Of a stretch of 22,655 bases of DNA, positions 14,481 to 22,070 are shown piece after piece. The DNA is from CAYUCE01 sp964443275 (GTDB lineage: Bacteria > Bipolaricaulota > Bipolaricaulia > CAYUCE01), in the NCBI GenBank assembly GCA_964443275.1, contig CAYUCE010000026.1:1-22655 (forward strand), read 5' to 3'. Below the pieces are notes generated by a model. It searched no databases and was not told the origin of the DNA. It was given only the letters and a program-made list of their open reading frames with translations. Numbering within the stretch: position 1 is the stretch's first letter; the number at the start of each line of letters is the position of its first letter. A program made the translations under genes and the position numbers.

Positions 14481-15926
14481 ATGTTAAAAGACCAAGTAAC
14501 TAGTAATCAGACTCACCAAAGAACAGTAGGTTTTAGGGTTTTATCAGAGGCACAGATCAAAAAGATTCACCGGGCAAGCTTAGAGGTGCTAGAAAGGACG
14601 GGAGTGGAGATAAGGCTACAAGAAACGCGCGATCTTTTGCAGGAAGGCGGTTGCCGAGTGGAGGGAAATACAGTCTATTTCCCACCTCATTTAGTGGAGT
14701 GGGCAATAGGGGCAGCCCCCAAGCAAGCTTTGATCTATGATCGGTTGGGTAATAAATGTATGTCCTTGGGAGGTTATAATACCTATTTTGGCTTAGGACC
14801 CACCGTTCTTAATATAATTGACCCTGAGGACGGTCAACGTCGCAAATTTGTCAAAGAAGATACTGAAAAGGCTGCCCGGCTAGTTGATGCTCTTCCCAAT
14901 ATTGATTGGGTGATGGGGCTAGGCACCATCAGTGACCTACCTTATGAACATTCCGATCGTCACGAATTTGAAGCCATGGTTAAAAACACCACCAAGCCGA
15001 TCGTGGTCTGGAGTTACACCAACGAGGGATTAAAGGACATCGTTAATATGGCTTCAGCGGTAACTGGCGGGCAAGATAAACTTGTCGAGAAACCGTTTAT
15101 CGTCTCATATTCAGAGCCCATCTCTCCTCTAATCAATGACAAAGATGCCTCGGCAAAACTACTTTTGGCGGCCGAATATAACATCCCCACTATTCACACT
15201 CCAATCCCCCAATCTGGAGCCAGTGCGCCGGTGACTTTGGCCGGCCAACTGGTAATGGGAAACGCAGAAAACTTAGCCGCCTTAGTTATCAGTCAACTTA
15301 AAAATGAGGGAGTCCCCTTCTTTGTGGGTGGAGTATTTTCCATCATGGACATGTCTAAGGCAATCTTAGCTTACGGTGCCCCTGAAATGGATCTGGCCTT
15401 GGCTGCATATATGGATATTGCCCATCACTATAATCTTCCCACTTGGGGAACTGCTGGTTGCACCGATTCCAAGATAATGGATGAACAAACAGCAATTGAA
15501 GCCAGCATGTCCTCTCTTTTCTCCGCTTTAAGCGGAGCTAATTTAGTGCATGATGTTGGATATATGGAGTCAGCGAACACGGGGTCCTTGGAATTAATTG
15601 TAGTAGTTGATGAAATTGTAGGGATGATTAAAAGATTTGTAGAAGGGATCGAGGTAAATGAGGAGACTTTAGCGGTGGAGGTGGTGAGGGAGGTAGGGCA
15701 TGGAGGAACCTATATTACCCACCAACATACTTTGGATCATTATCGGGAGATGTGGGACCCCACTTTAATGGAAAGGAGGGTACGGAGTAAATGGAAGGAT
15801 GATGGTTCCAAGAGAATGTCCCAGCGGGCAACAGAAAAAGTGCAGAAGATATTATCCGAACATAAGCCCGAACCCTTGTCCGAGGAAGCTGAGCAACAGA
15901 TAGAACAGATTTTAAGTGATCTTTGA
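14481..15926 (+). CDS. MttB-superfamily (non-pyrrolysine) quaternary amine methyltransferase 2
   Basis: This 481-residue paralogue of the preceding gene is related over its full length: FRVLSEAQIKKIHRASLEVLERTG, YFGLGPTVLNIIDPEDG, NTTKPIVVWSY, SGASAPVTLAGQ, GTAGCTDSKIMDEQTAIEA at about residue 322, ALSGANLVHDVGYME, and the closing EHKPEPL. It also lacks an in-frame UAG. It differs from its neighbour at positions flanking the active-site loops (for example VVWSYTNEG in place of VFTSHDRCG, and IPQSGAS in place of CPSCGGT), so a distinct substrate, or a distinct N-methyl position, is plausible. The ATG sits 8 bases after GGAGGA. The TGA stop overlaps the -35 region of a promoter for the transporter genes. 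Confidence 0.92.
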   Translation: MLKDQVTSNQTHQRTVGFRVLSEAQIKKIHRASLEVLERTGVEIRLQETRDLLQEGGCRVEGNTVYFPPHLVEWAIGAAPKQALIYDRLGNKCMSLGGYNTYFGLGPTVLNIIDPEDGQRRKFVKEDTEKAARLVDALPNIDWVMGLGTISDLPYEHSDRHEFEAMVKNTTKPIVVWSYTNEGLKDIVNMASAVTGGQDKLVEKPFIVSYSEPISPLINDKDASAKLLLAAEYNIPTIHTPIPQSGASAPVTLAGQLVMGNAENLAALVISQLKNEGVPFFVGGVFSIMDMSKAILAYGAPEMDLALAAYMDIAHHYNLPTWGTAGCTDSKIMDEQTAIEASMSSLFSALSGANLVHDVGYMESANTGSLELIVVVDEIVGMIKRFVEGIEVNEETLAVEVVREVGHGGTYITHQHTLDHYREMWDPTLMERRVRSKWKDDGSKRMSQRATEKVQKILSEHKPEPLSEEAEQQIEQILSDL

Positions 15927-15951
15927 TTGATGATGTTTTGTGGTTTATAAT
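15923..15951 (+). promoter_or_regulatory. Internal promoter for the transporter genes
   Basis: TTGATT (15923-15928) overlaps the stop codon of the second methyltransferase gene. After 17 bases comes a perfect TATAAT (15946-15951). The importer could therefore be expressed apart from the methyltransferases, as an osmoprotectant uptake system would need. Confidence 0.6.
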
Positions 15952-15997
15952 GAAACTCAGAAAATCAATTTAAAAATTGGCTAAAGAAGGGTTAAAA

Positions 15998-17218
15998 ATG
16001 CCTGGAATGTGGGCAGAGGAAGTTTACAAGATTTTCGGAGATGAACCGGAAGTAGGACTTAAGCTTCTCCAGGAAGGCAAAACCAAAGACCAGATTCAGT
16101 CTGAAACTGGGCTGGTGGTCGGAGTCCAAGATGTCAGCTTTCAACTTGAATCCGGGGAGTTATACGTAATCATGGGACTTTCAGGCAGCGGTAAATCAAC
16201 TCTGCTTCGATGTATCAACAGATTGGTGGAACCGACCTCAGGTCAAGTCTACATAGAAACGGATGGAAAACAGATAGAGCTTACCTCTATACCTAAGGAA
16301 AAGCTGCGCAAGATACGCGAAAAGCAAATGAGTATGGTATTCCAATCTTTTGCCCTTTTTCCACACCGAACTGTGCTAAGAAACGTTACTTTCGGTTTGG
16401 AGATTCAAGGGGTTGATAAAAAAGAGCGCATCCGTAAAGCTCAGGAGATACTGGAAATGGTAGGCTTGGAAGGTTGGGGTGGTTCCTATCCCTCTCAACT
16501 TTCAGGAGGTATGCAGCAACGGGTGGGATTAGCCCGAGCTTTGGCCACCGAGGCGGAAATACTACTAATGGACGAGCCGTTTAGCGCACTTGATCCACTG
16601 ATCAAAGTTCATATGCAAGATGAGTTACTTAAGCTTCAGGATCAGCTTCAGCGCACTATTCTGTTTGTGACCCACGATTTGGATGAGGCTCTTAAGCTTG
16701 GGGATAGAATAGCAATTATGGAGGCTGGTCTTATAGTCCAATCGGGAACTCCAGAGGAGATTATTGTTAACCCCCGGACTGAATACGTGGCTAATTTTGT
16801 AGAAAACGCCGATCCAACCGGAGTACTTACCGCGGGAACCATTGCCAGCACCCTATCTAGTGATCCATCTCGGTTCTTGGATTTAGATATGAAATTAAGT
16901 GGAAACAACCACTGCTTACTATTGCGGGATAGTGACATCTTCTACTGTTTGGATGAAAAGGGGAGGCCTTTAAAAGGTATCCAGAGGGGGAAGGCTCTAC
17001 CCATTCGGCGGTTGAGGAAGAAGGAAAAGGGTGGAGTAGAAAAAGTGGATCGAGAGGTACTTTTAGCAGTAGGTGAAGATACTCCAGTCCGGGAAATTAT
17101 GGAAGCCAGGATGAGCACTTCTGATTATCCGGTTATTATTCTCTCTGATAATGGAGAATTTAAAGGCATTATCACCGAACAAGACATTCTTAAAGGTTTA
17201 TTGAAGAAAGGAAGGTAA
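15998..17218 (+). CDS. proV: Glycine betaine/proline-betaine-type ABC transporter ATPase
   Basis: This 406-residue cytoplasmic ATPase energises quaternary amine uptake (ProV/OpuAA type). It opens with the ProV-specific N-terminal extension (YKIFGDEPEVGLKLLQEG, then a TKDQIQSETG helix). The Walker A GLSGSGKST is at 60-68, the Q-loop Gln at 116, the signature LSGGM at 168-172, Walker B LLMDEPFSALDP at 189-200, and the VTHDLDEA switch histidine follows. The C-terminal part (about 290-406) is CBS-like. Only the last unit (VREIMEARMSTSDYPVIIL...FKGIITEQDILKGLL) is clearly recognisable. CBS pairs in OpuA relatives sense ionic strength, so osmotic gating is possible. I chose ATG 15998, which has AAGAAGGG 6 bases before it, rather than a TTG seven codons upstream. 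The permease follows within 26 bases. Confidence 0.93.
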   Translation: MPGMWAEEVYKIFGDEPEVGLKLLQEGKTKDQIQSETGLVVGVQDVSFQLESGELYVIMGLSGSGKSTLLRCINRLVEPTSGQVYIETDGKQIELTSIPKEKLRKIREKQMSMVFQSFALFPHRTVLRNVTFGLEIQGVDKKERIRKAQEILEMVGLEGWGGSYPSQLSGGMQQRVGLARALATEAEILLMDEPFSALDPLIKVHMQDELLKLQDQLQRTILFVTHDLDEALKLGDRIAIMEAGLIVQSGTPEEIIVNPRTEYVANFVENADPTGVLTAGTIASTLSSDPSRFLDLDMKLSGNNHCLLLRDSDIFYCLDEKGRPLKGIQRGKALPIRRLRKKEKGGVEKVDREVLLAVGEDTPVREIMEARMSTSDYPVIILSDNGEFKGIITEQDILKGLLKKGR

Positions 17219-17244
17219 GGAGAAGAAACAAAGGAGGTAGCCTG

Positions 17245-18249
17245 ATGATTGATAGGGCTAGCTGGGATACTCTTGCTTGCAAGCTACTGATGGGCCTATG
17301 TCTGATTGCTTTGTTAATTACCGCCGTAAGCCCCATGGCTTTTCCCCAAGAGTACGGAGAAGAGATCTTTGAGAAGATCGGTACTAGAGAATTATTCCCC
17401 TTAGATAAGTGGATCGATACGGCCATTGACTGGGTGGCCCTTACGTTCATGGGTCTTTTCGATACCATCACCCTGATCATAAATAATATTAGTGCTGCTC
17501 TGCTTACCGCTTTTAATTTCATACCTGTTTTCCCTATCGTTATTGGTGGTCAACCGGTTGCCTTTCCCCTATGGGGGATCATACTCTTCCCTTTCCTTTG
17601 GTGGGTGGGAACTGTTTGGACGGGGGTATTTGGACTAGTCAGCCTTTGGCTTGTCGCAAACCTAGGCCTATGGCCTCAAACCATGGAGACCTTTTCACTA
17701 ACTCTCACCTCGGCTTTTATCGCTTTACTATTCGGGATTCCAGTGGGGATTTTAGCCGGAAAATCGGATCCAGTTGATAATCTGGTAAGACCAGTACTAG
17801 ATTTTATGCAGACCATGCCGGTTTTTGTGTACTTAATACCAGCGGTAATCTTATTTGGGATAGGGGCAACTCCCGGAGTAGTAGCCACCATTATCTTTGC
17901 TTTCCCTCCGGCGGTTAGGTTAACTAATTTGGGAATCAGGGAAGTGCCGGAAGAATTAGTAGAGGCCGGTGAAGCATTTGGTTGTAATACATTCGAACTA
18001 TTGGCCAAGGTTCAATTACCAGTGGCTCGTCCTTCAATTATGACTGGGGTTAACCAAACAATCATGTTATCCTTATCCATGGTAGTGATAGCTGCCTTGA
18101 TAGGAGCTGGGGGATTGGGTAGCGAAGTGGTGCGAAGTATTCAGCGGATGCTGGTCGGCAAGGGATTTATAGCAGGAATTGCAGTAGTCTTTGTAGCCAT
18201 GATTTTGGATCGAGCCACCAGAAATATAGGTCAGAGAGAGGAGGCTTGA
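17245..18249 (+). CDS. proW: Glycine betaine/proline-betaine-type ABC transporter permease
   Basis: This 334-residue inner-membrane permease is of the ProW/OpuAB type. It has a first hydrophobic helix (about 10-29), a second at about 60-95, and then the core six-helix transport domain from about 110. The core contains FIALLFGIPVGILAGKSDPV, the DFMQTMPVFVYLIPAVILFGIG stretch characteristic of betaine permeases, and the EAA coupling loop EAGEAFGCNTFELLAKVQLP, which docks on the ATPase. The ATG follows AAAGGAGG. The stop TGA overlaps the ATG of the next gene by one base (TGATG), so permease and binding protein are translationally coupled. The long N-terminal part before the core is usual for ProW rather than OpuBB forms. 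Confidence 0.93.
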   Translation: MIDRASWDTLACKLLMGLCLIALLITAVSPMAFPQEYGEEIFEKIGTRELFPLDKWIDTAIDWVALTFMGLFDTITLIINNISAALLTAFNFIPVFPIVIGGQPVAFPLWGIILFPFLWWVGTVWTGVFGLVSLWLVANLGLWPQTMETFSLTLTSAFIALLFGIPVGILAGKSDPVDNLVRPVLDFMQTMPVFVYLIPAVILFGIGATPGVVATIIFAFPPAVRLTNLGIREVPEELVEAGEAFGCNTFELLAKVQLPVARPSIMTGVNQTIMLSLSMVVIAALIGAGGLGSEVVRSIQRMLVGKGFIAGIAVVFVAMILDRATRNIGQREEA

Positions 18250-19256
18250 TGAGCACTAGATTTATGATGGTAGTCCGAGTAATTTCACTGAGCTTAGTGG
18301 TGATTGTATTTCTAGGGGTGGGATCAGATACTGATTATTCCACTTGCTTGGTATTTGCTACCCAGAAATCTTACCAGGGAACTTTTCATTTGGGGATTAG
18401 TTCACAACTAGAGTTGAAGGCTCCAGGCCATCTAGTGGGTAATATCTTGGAGAAGATCGGCTATACGGTAAAATTTAATGAAACAAACCCCACCGAAGCC
18501 TACTCTGCAATAGAAAAAGGAACCCTAGATCTTTTTATAGGTGCCCGACTACCTTGGATGGATGCTCAATACAACAGTGGAGAATCCAGGGGTAAGTTCG
18601 TCCACTTCGGCCCAATTTTTGAGGATTATCAATTGGGGTGGATAATTCCTGACTACATCTCTAAGCGGAAACTAGACTCGGTAACCGACTTATCTCATCC
18701 TCAGGTAAAGGCTGAACTTAAGAGTAAGATCATTGGGATTGAGTCGGACTCCGAGCTGATGATTCGCTCCCATCAGATGATGGAGGAGTACCCTGGACTT
18801 GAAGGTTATAAGTTAATTGCTGGTGGTAGTGAAGCGATGGTCGATGCTTTGGCAAAGGCAATTGAGGACAAAGCGTGGGTTGTAGTTACCGGTTGGTCAC
18901 CACATTATATATGGGCGCGTTTCTCTCCAACCAGAGGAAGGCATAAACTGCGGTTCTTAAAAGAACCCAAAGGTATATTGGGCGGGGAGGAATACGTGTC
19001 AATGGTAGCTAAAAATAACTTTTTCAACCGATTTCCCAATTTAGTAACTGAATTTCTCAGCAGATTTTATTTATCCTCTGAGATGTTGAATGAATTCCTT
19101 TTGAAAGTTAATGAAGAAGGGATAAATAGGGCGGTGGAAGAATTCGTAGCGAACCATCCAGCCCTGATCACTGACTGGTTCGACGATGGGCGCTTACTTT
19201 CCCTTCCCGATGAATTGGAAGAGCAGTTGGCACCCTGTGCTTACATTTGCTGGTAG
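18249..19256 (+). CDS. Quaternary amine ABC transporter substrate-binding protein 1
   Basis: This 335-residue exported binding protein belongs to the ProX/OpuAC family. A hydrophobic signal segment (about 8-25) is followed by the mature domain from about 40: LGISSQLELKAPGHLVGNILEKIGYTV, then DLFIGARLPWMDAQY, FGPIFEDYQLGWIIPDYI, VVTGWSPHYIWARF and LKEPKGILGGEEYVSMV. The aromatic residues in WMD, GWI and WSPHY are where this family builds its cage for a quaternary ammonium group. The one N-terminal cysteine (Cys33, in STCLV) is not in a lipobox, so the protein is probably periplasmic and soluble. I chose ATG 18249, which has GAGAGGAGG before it and overlaps the permease stop, over a TTG one codon upstream. 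The gene ends in TAG, with the next in-frame TAA eleven codons on. Confidence 0.9.
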   Translation: MSTRFMMVVRVISLSLVVIVFLGVGSDTDYSTCLVFATQKSYQGTFHLGISSQLELKAPGHLVGNILEKIGYTVKFNETNPTEAYSAIEKGTLDLFIGARLPWMDAQYNSGESRGKFVHFGPIFEDYQLGWIIPDYISKRKLDSVTDLSHPQVKAELKSKIIGIESDSELMIRSHQMMEEYPGLEGYKLIAGGSEAMVDALAKAIEDKAWVVVTGWSPHYIWARFSPTRGRHKLRFLKEPKGILGGEEYVSMVAKNNFFNRFPNLVTEFLSRFYLSSEMLNEFLLKVNEEGINRAVEEFVANHPALITDWFDDGRLLSLPDELEEQLAPCAYICW

Positions 19257-19334
19257 GACTTTGATAAACTAAACCTACATAAATAAGGGGGGTGGTAGAT
19301 AAAATAAGAGAAGCTGTTCCAAGAGGAGTAAGAG

Positions 19335-19356
19335 TTGGTTAGAGAACTCTAACCAA
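19335..19356. promoter_or_regulatory. 22-bp palindrome between the two binding-protein genes
   Basis: TTGGTTAGAG and CTCTAACCAA form a perfect 10-bp inverted repeat around AA, 38 bases before the second binding-protein gene. As RNA it folds to a 9-bp stem with a GAAC loop and has no T-run. It could be an operator, or an intercistronic stem that protects one part of the transcript and so sets the amount of binding protein 2. Confidence 0.55.
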
Positions 19357-19394
19357 ACGCACGTTAATTATAGACTAAAAGGGAGGTCTAAAAG

Positions 19395-20294
19395 ATGTTT
19401 AAGATCAATTTTAAGTTGGTGGGAGTAAGTATACTTCTTATCGCCTTGACCGTGGGGTTCACGGTTGCTCCGGGCATTGGGCAGCAGGAGAAAAAGACCA
19501 TAAAATTTGGGGTGGTGCCATGGTCTGAGTCCCTGGCAGTGGGAGACTTAATCGCTTATATTTTGGAGGAAGAGATAGGCTGGCCAGTTGAAATCAGCAA
19601 TCCTGCTATCGGGGTGGCCTATAAAGCTATGGCCAATAAGGATTTGGACCTGTTTGTTGAGTCTTGGCTTTACGTGACCCATGAAGCTTATTGGGAGAAG
19701 CTGGGAACGGAACTTCGGGACTTCGGTCCAATTTATGAGGACGCTAGCTTGGGTTGGGCAGTGCCCAATTATATACCCAAGGATGTTTTTAACTCAGTAA
19801 CTGATATGGACAAACCCGAAGTTAAGGAAAAAAGTAATAGTGAAATTATCGGCATTGACCCCGGTTCCGGCCTGATGCAACACTCTGAGGTAATGATGGA
19901 GGAGTATCCGGAGCTAGAAGGTTGGGAATTAAAAGATAGCAGTGATTATGCAATGGTCGCCGAACTGAAACGGCGCATACAACGGAAGGAGTGGACCGTA
20001 GTTACCCTTTGGAAACCTCACTTTGCCTTCGCTCGTTTTGACATTAGATACATTAAAGAGCCGAAGGGGATTTTGGGTGCAGAGGAAGAGGTTCACATGA
20101 TGGGTCGTCAGGACTTCACTGATGTCTTTCCCAATGAGGTTAGTGAGTTCTTGAGCCGATTCTATATGGGAATTGAAAAGATGAACGAGATTACTGACCT
20201 CTACGAGGAAAATGAGGCCACAGCAGCACCCAAGTTCATTGCAAACCACTTGAACCTTGTCCACTACTGGGTAACTGGTGAAGTTGCAGGTTAA
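19395..20294 (+). CDS. Quaternary amine ABC transporter substrate-binding protein 2
   Basis: This 299-residue exported protein is of the same ProX/OpuAC family as its neighbour but clearly different. A signal segment (about 7-30, ending near GIGQQ) is followed by KTIKFGVVPWSESLAVGDLIAYILEE, DLFVESWLYVTHEAYW, DFGPIYEDASLGWAVPNYIP, VVTLWKPHFAFARF and IKEPKGILGAEEEVHMM. The ligand-cage aromatics differ from those of protein 1: VESWLYV in place of ARLPWMD, and LWKPHFAF in place of GWSPHYIW. No cysteine is present in the N-terminal half, so it is not a lipoprotein. It has its own strong ribosome site (AAAGGGAGG) and sits behind a palindrome 138 bp after protein 1. It could serve the same permease with another substrate range or affinity. 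Confidence 0.92.
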   Translation: MFKINFKLVGVSILLIALTVGFTVAPGIGQQEKKTIKFGVVPWSESLAVGDLIAYILEEEIGWPVEISNPAIGVAYKAMANKDLDLFVESWLYVTHEAYWEKLGTELRDFGPIYEDASLGWAVPNYIPKDVFNSVTDMDKPEVKEKSNSEIIGIDPGSGLMQHSEVMMEEYPELEGWELKDSSDYAMVAELKRRIQRKEWTVVTLWKPHFAFARFDIRYIKEPKGILGAEEEVHMMGRQDFTDVFPNEVSEFLSRFYMGIEKMNEITDLYEENEATAAPKFIANHLNLVHYWVTGEVAG

Positions 20295-20351
20295 CATTAA
20301 CTAAATAAATTGTATTGACGGAGTTTAACTCAAAATCAGTGGACGTAAAAA

Positions 20352-20386
20352 TTGGGGGGAGGGAAGTCGACTTCCTCTCCCCCCAA
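20352..20386. terminator. Large GC-rich hairpin after the transporter genes
   Basis: TTGGGGGGAG pairs with CTCCCCCCAA, and inside it GGAAGTCGACTTCC is a perfect 14-bp palindrome. A single bulged T at 20376 is the only flaw. The plus strand lacks a T-run (AAAGAAAATAA follows), while the minus strand has TTTTT directly after. It may block transcription from either side, protect the 3' end of the transporter mRNA, or work as a rho-independent terminator on the minus strand. Confidence 0.6.
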
Positions 20387-20433
20387 AGAAAATAATATGT
20401 TATAAATCTATATAGGTTTATATTGGTTTTTCC

Positions 20434-20462
20434 TTGTTTTTTAATAGAATCGCTTTTATAAT
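20434..20462 (+). promoter_or_regulatory. Promoter for the corrinoid protein and MtgA-like genes
   Basis: TTGTTT (20434-20439), a 17-base spacer and a perfect TATAAT (20457-20462). Transcription would begin near 20469, leaving a leader of about 115 bases. Confidence 0.6.
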
Positions 20463-20584
20463 CACTTTATAAAATGCAGAAAGGTGGTTGATATCTAAAT
20501 CTAAGGTAAAAGTGCATTTTTTAAATTTAAAGCATTACATATTCAAAATTGTCTATTTCAAAACTATGACCAGAGGTGAGAAAA

Positions 20585-21223
20585 ATGAATGAACTTTTGG
20601 AAGAAATAAGTGAAAAAATAATCGGTATGGAACCGGAGAAAGTGGGTGAGCTTACCCAAAAGGCCTTAGATGAAGGACTTGACCCGGAGAAAATACTAAA
20701 AGAAGGAATGATACCAGCCATGGATCAGGTAGGGGACGAATACGAAAGAGGAGACCGTTACGTGCCGGAAATGCTAATTTCGGCGGAGGCTATGAAAGAG
20801 GGAATGAAGCTCCTGCGGCCTCTTCTAGCTGAAGCGGGGGTAGAATCTGCAGGTAAAGTGCTAATGGGGACGGTGGAGGGAGACCTGCATGATATTGGGC
20901 AAAATTTGGTAAGCATGATGCTCGAAGGTTCCGGATTTGAGGTTATTAACCTGGGAGCGGAGACCCCGGCCGATAAGTTTGTGGAGGGGGTAAAAGAGAA
21001 CCAGGCCGACCTGGTAGGGATGTCTGCATTGTTAACCACCACCATGACCCATATGCCGGAAGTAATTGAAGCTTTACAAGAAGCAGGTCTGAGGGACAAA
21101 GTAAAAGTAATGATCGGGGGAGCCCCTGTTACCCAGGATTACGCCGACGAAATAGGTGCTGACGGCTACGCTCCAGATGCTGCTTCAGCAGTTAAGCTGG
21201 CCAAGGGGCTAAGAGGAGGGTGA
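20585..21223 (+). CDS. Corrinoid (B12-binding) methyl-carrier protein, MttC/MtgC-like
   Basis: This 212-residue cytoplasmic protein carries the methyl group on a cobamide. The N-terminal helical cap (B12-binding-2, about 1-85) contains ALDEGLDPEKILKEGMIPAMDQVG and YVPEMLISAEAM. The Rossmann-like B12 domain (about 90-212) has the cobalt-ligand motif DxHxxG at Asp100-His102-Gly105 (GTVEGDLHDIGQN), the Ser147 segment MSALLTTTM that lines the nucleotide tail, and GGAPVT at 178-183. These are the marks of MtmC/MtbC/MttC-type carriers. It should be methylated by one or both MttB homologues upstream and demethylated by the MtgA-like protein downstream, whose start overlaps its stop by 4 bases. I chose ATG 20585, since GAGGTGAG lies 5-6 bases before it, over an upstream GTG within that ribosome site. 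Confidence 0.93.
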   Translation: MNELLEEISEKIIGMEPEKVGELTQKALDEGLDPEKILKEGMIPAMDQVGDEYERGDRYVPEMLISAEAMKEGMKLLRPLLAEAGVESAGKVLMGTVEGDLHDIGQNLVSMMLEGSGFEVINLGAETPADKFVEGVKENQADLVGMSALLTTTMTHMPEVIEALQEAGLRDKVKVMIGGAPVTQDYADEIGADGYAPDAASAVKLAKGLRGG

Positions 21224-22014
21224 GAAGGTTGATAATTGTCGGGGAATTGATTAACTCCACCCGAGATCAAGTAAAGGAAGCCATCAAAGGTAAAGATGAG
21301 CAAACCATAAGGGAATTAGCCAAAGCTCAGTACCAGGCCGGAGCAGATTTCATAGATATAAATTCTGCCACCAGCATGAAAAAGGAAACAGAAGACATGG
21401 AATGGCTAGTAAATGTAGTACAGGATGAATTGGACGGAGTACGCCTTTCCATAGATACACCTAATCCTGAAGCTATGGCCAAAGGCCTTGAGTTATGTAA
21501 AGAAAAACCCATGGTTAACTCCATATCTAATGAGAAAGAAAGAAAAAAACATATTCTTCCTCTAGTCAAGGAATACGAGGCAGAAGTCATCGCTTTAGCC
21601 ATGGGCAGTGAAGGAATGCCAAAATCAGTCGAAGATCGGTTAAATGAAGTAAGAGATTTGATCGATCTACTCACCGATGAAGGAGTAGAAGAGAATAGAA
21701 TTTATATCGACCCATTAGTCATGTCAATCGGCAGCAATCAAGATCAAGCGGGAATAGTAATGGAGACCATAGAGACCATAAAAGATCGATACGGAGTAAA
21801 TACTGTGGTTGGCCTTTCTAATGTCTCTTTTGGCCTACCGGATAGATCACTGATAAATAGTGCTTTCCTCACCATTTTACTCGGGGTTGGTTTGGATGCA
21901 GCCATCATAGACCCTACTGATGAGCAATTAATGGATGCTTTAAAGGCAACGGAGGCACTGTTGGGAATAGATAAACACTGCATGGAGTATATAAAGTACA
22001 AGAGGCAGAAGTAA
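21220..22014 (+). CDS. mtgA: Methylcorrinoid:tetrahydrofolate methyltransferase, MtgA-like
   Basis: This 264-residue TIM-barrel protein of the pterin-binding (dihydropteroate synthase-like) family is the type that moves a methyl group between a corrinoid protein and tetrahydrofolate. Recognisable strands are IIVGELINSTR (about 5-15), GADFIDINSAT (about 41-51) with the pterin-contact Asp and Asn, VRLSIDTPNPEA, MVNSISNEKE, NRIYIDPLVMSIG and VVGLSNVSFGLP. The closest described relatives in organisation are MtgA of glycine betaine-using anaerobes and the AcsE/MtrH-like proteins. The GTG start overlaps the corrinoid gene's stop (GTGA), and the ribosome site AAGAGGAG is inside that gene, so the two are coupled and probably made in equal amounts. 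The methyl would enter the Wood-Ljungdahl pathway as methyl-THF. Confidence 0.9.
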   Translation: MRRLIIVGELINSTRDQVKEAIKGKDEQTIRELAKAQYQAGADFIDINSATSMKKETEDMEWLVNVVQDELDGVRLSIDTPNPEAMAKGLELCKEKPMVNSISNEKERKKHILPLVKEYEAEVIALAMGSEGMPKSVEDRLNEVRDLIDLLTDEGVEENRIYIDPLVMSIGSNQDQAGIVMETIETIKDRYGVNTVVGLSNVSFGLPDRSLINSAFLTILLGVGLDAAIIDPTDEQLMDALKATEALLGIDKHCMEYIKYKRQK

Positions 22015-22070
22015 TCATCAAAATTGAAGTTGCTAATTAAGGCGAAAAATTTTCCGAGCATGAAAGTGTT

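Larger units (their letters stand above)
20295..20584. other. Regulatory gap before the corrinoid genes
   Basis: No gene is present. The gap holds the large GC-rich hairpin (20352-20386), a near-consensus promoter (20434-20462), and a leader of about 115 bases in which AAAATGCA (20471-20478) can pair with TGCATTTT (20513-20520), just before a T-run. No cobalamin-riboswitch B12 box was found in it. Confidence 0.6.

Noticed and set aside
13008..15926. Pyrrolysine-containing trimethylamine methyltransferase (true MttB)
   Set aside because: Both frames are open over the full family length with no in-frame TAG, so neither depends on amber decoding.
17676..18008. Long antisense frame opposite the permease gene (another at 17190-17522)
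   Set aside because: These are typical shadows of a strongly biased membrane-protein gene. There is no ribosome site and no recognisable protein.
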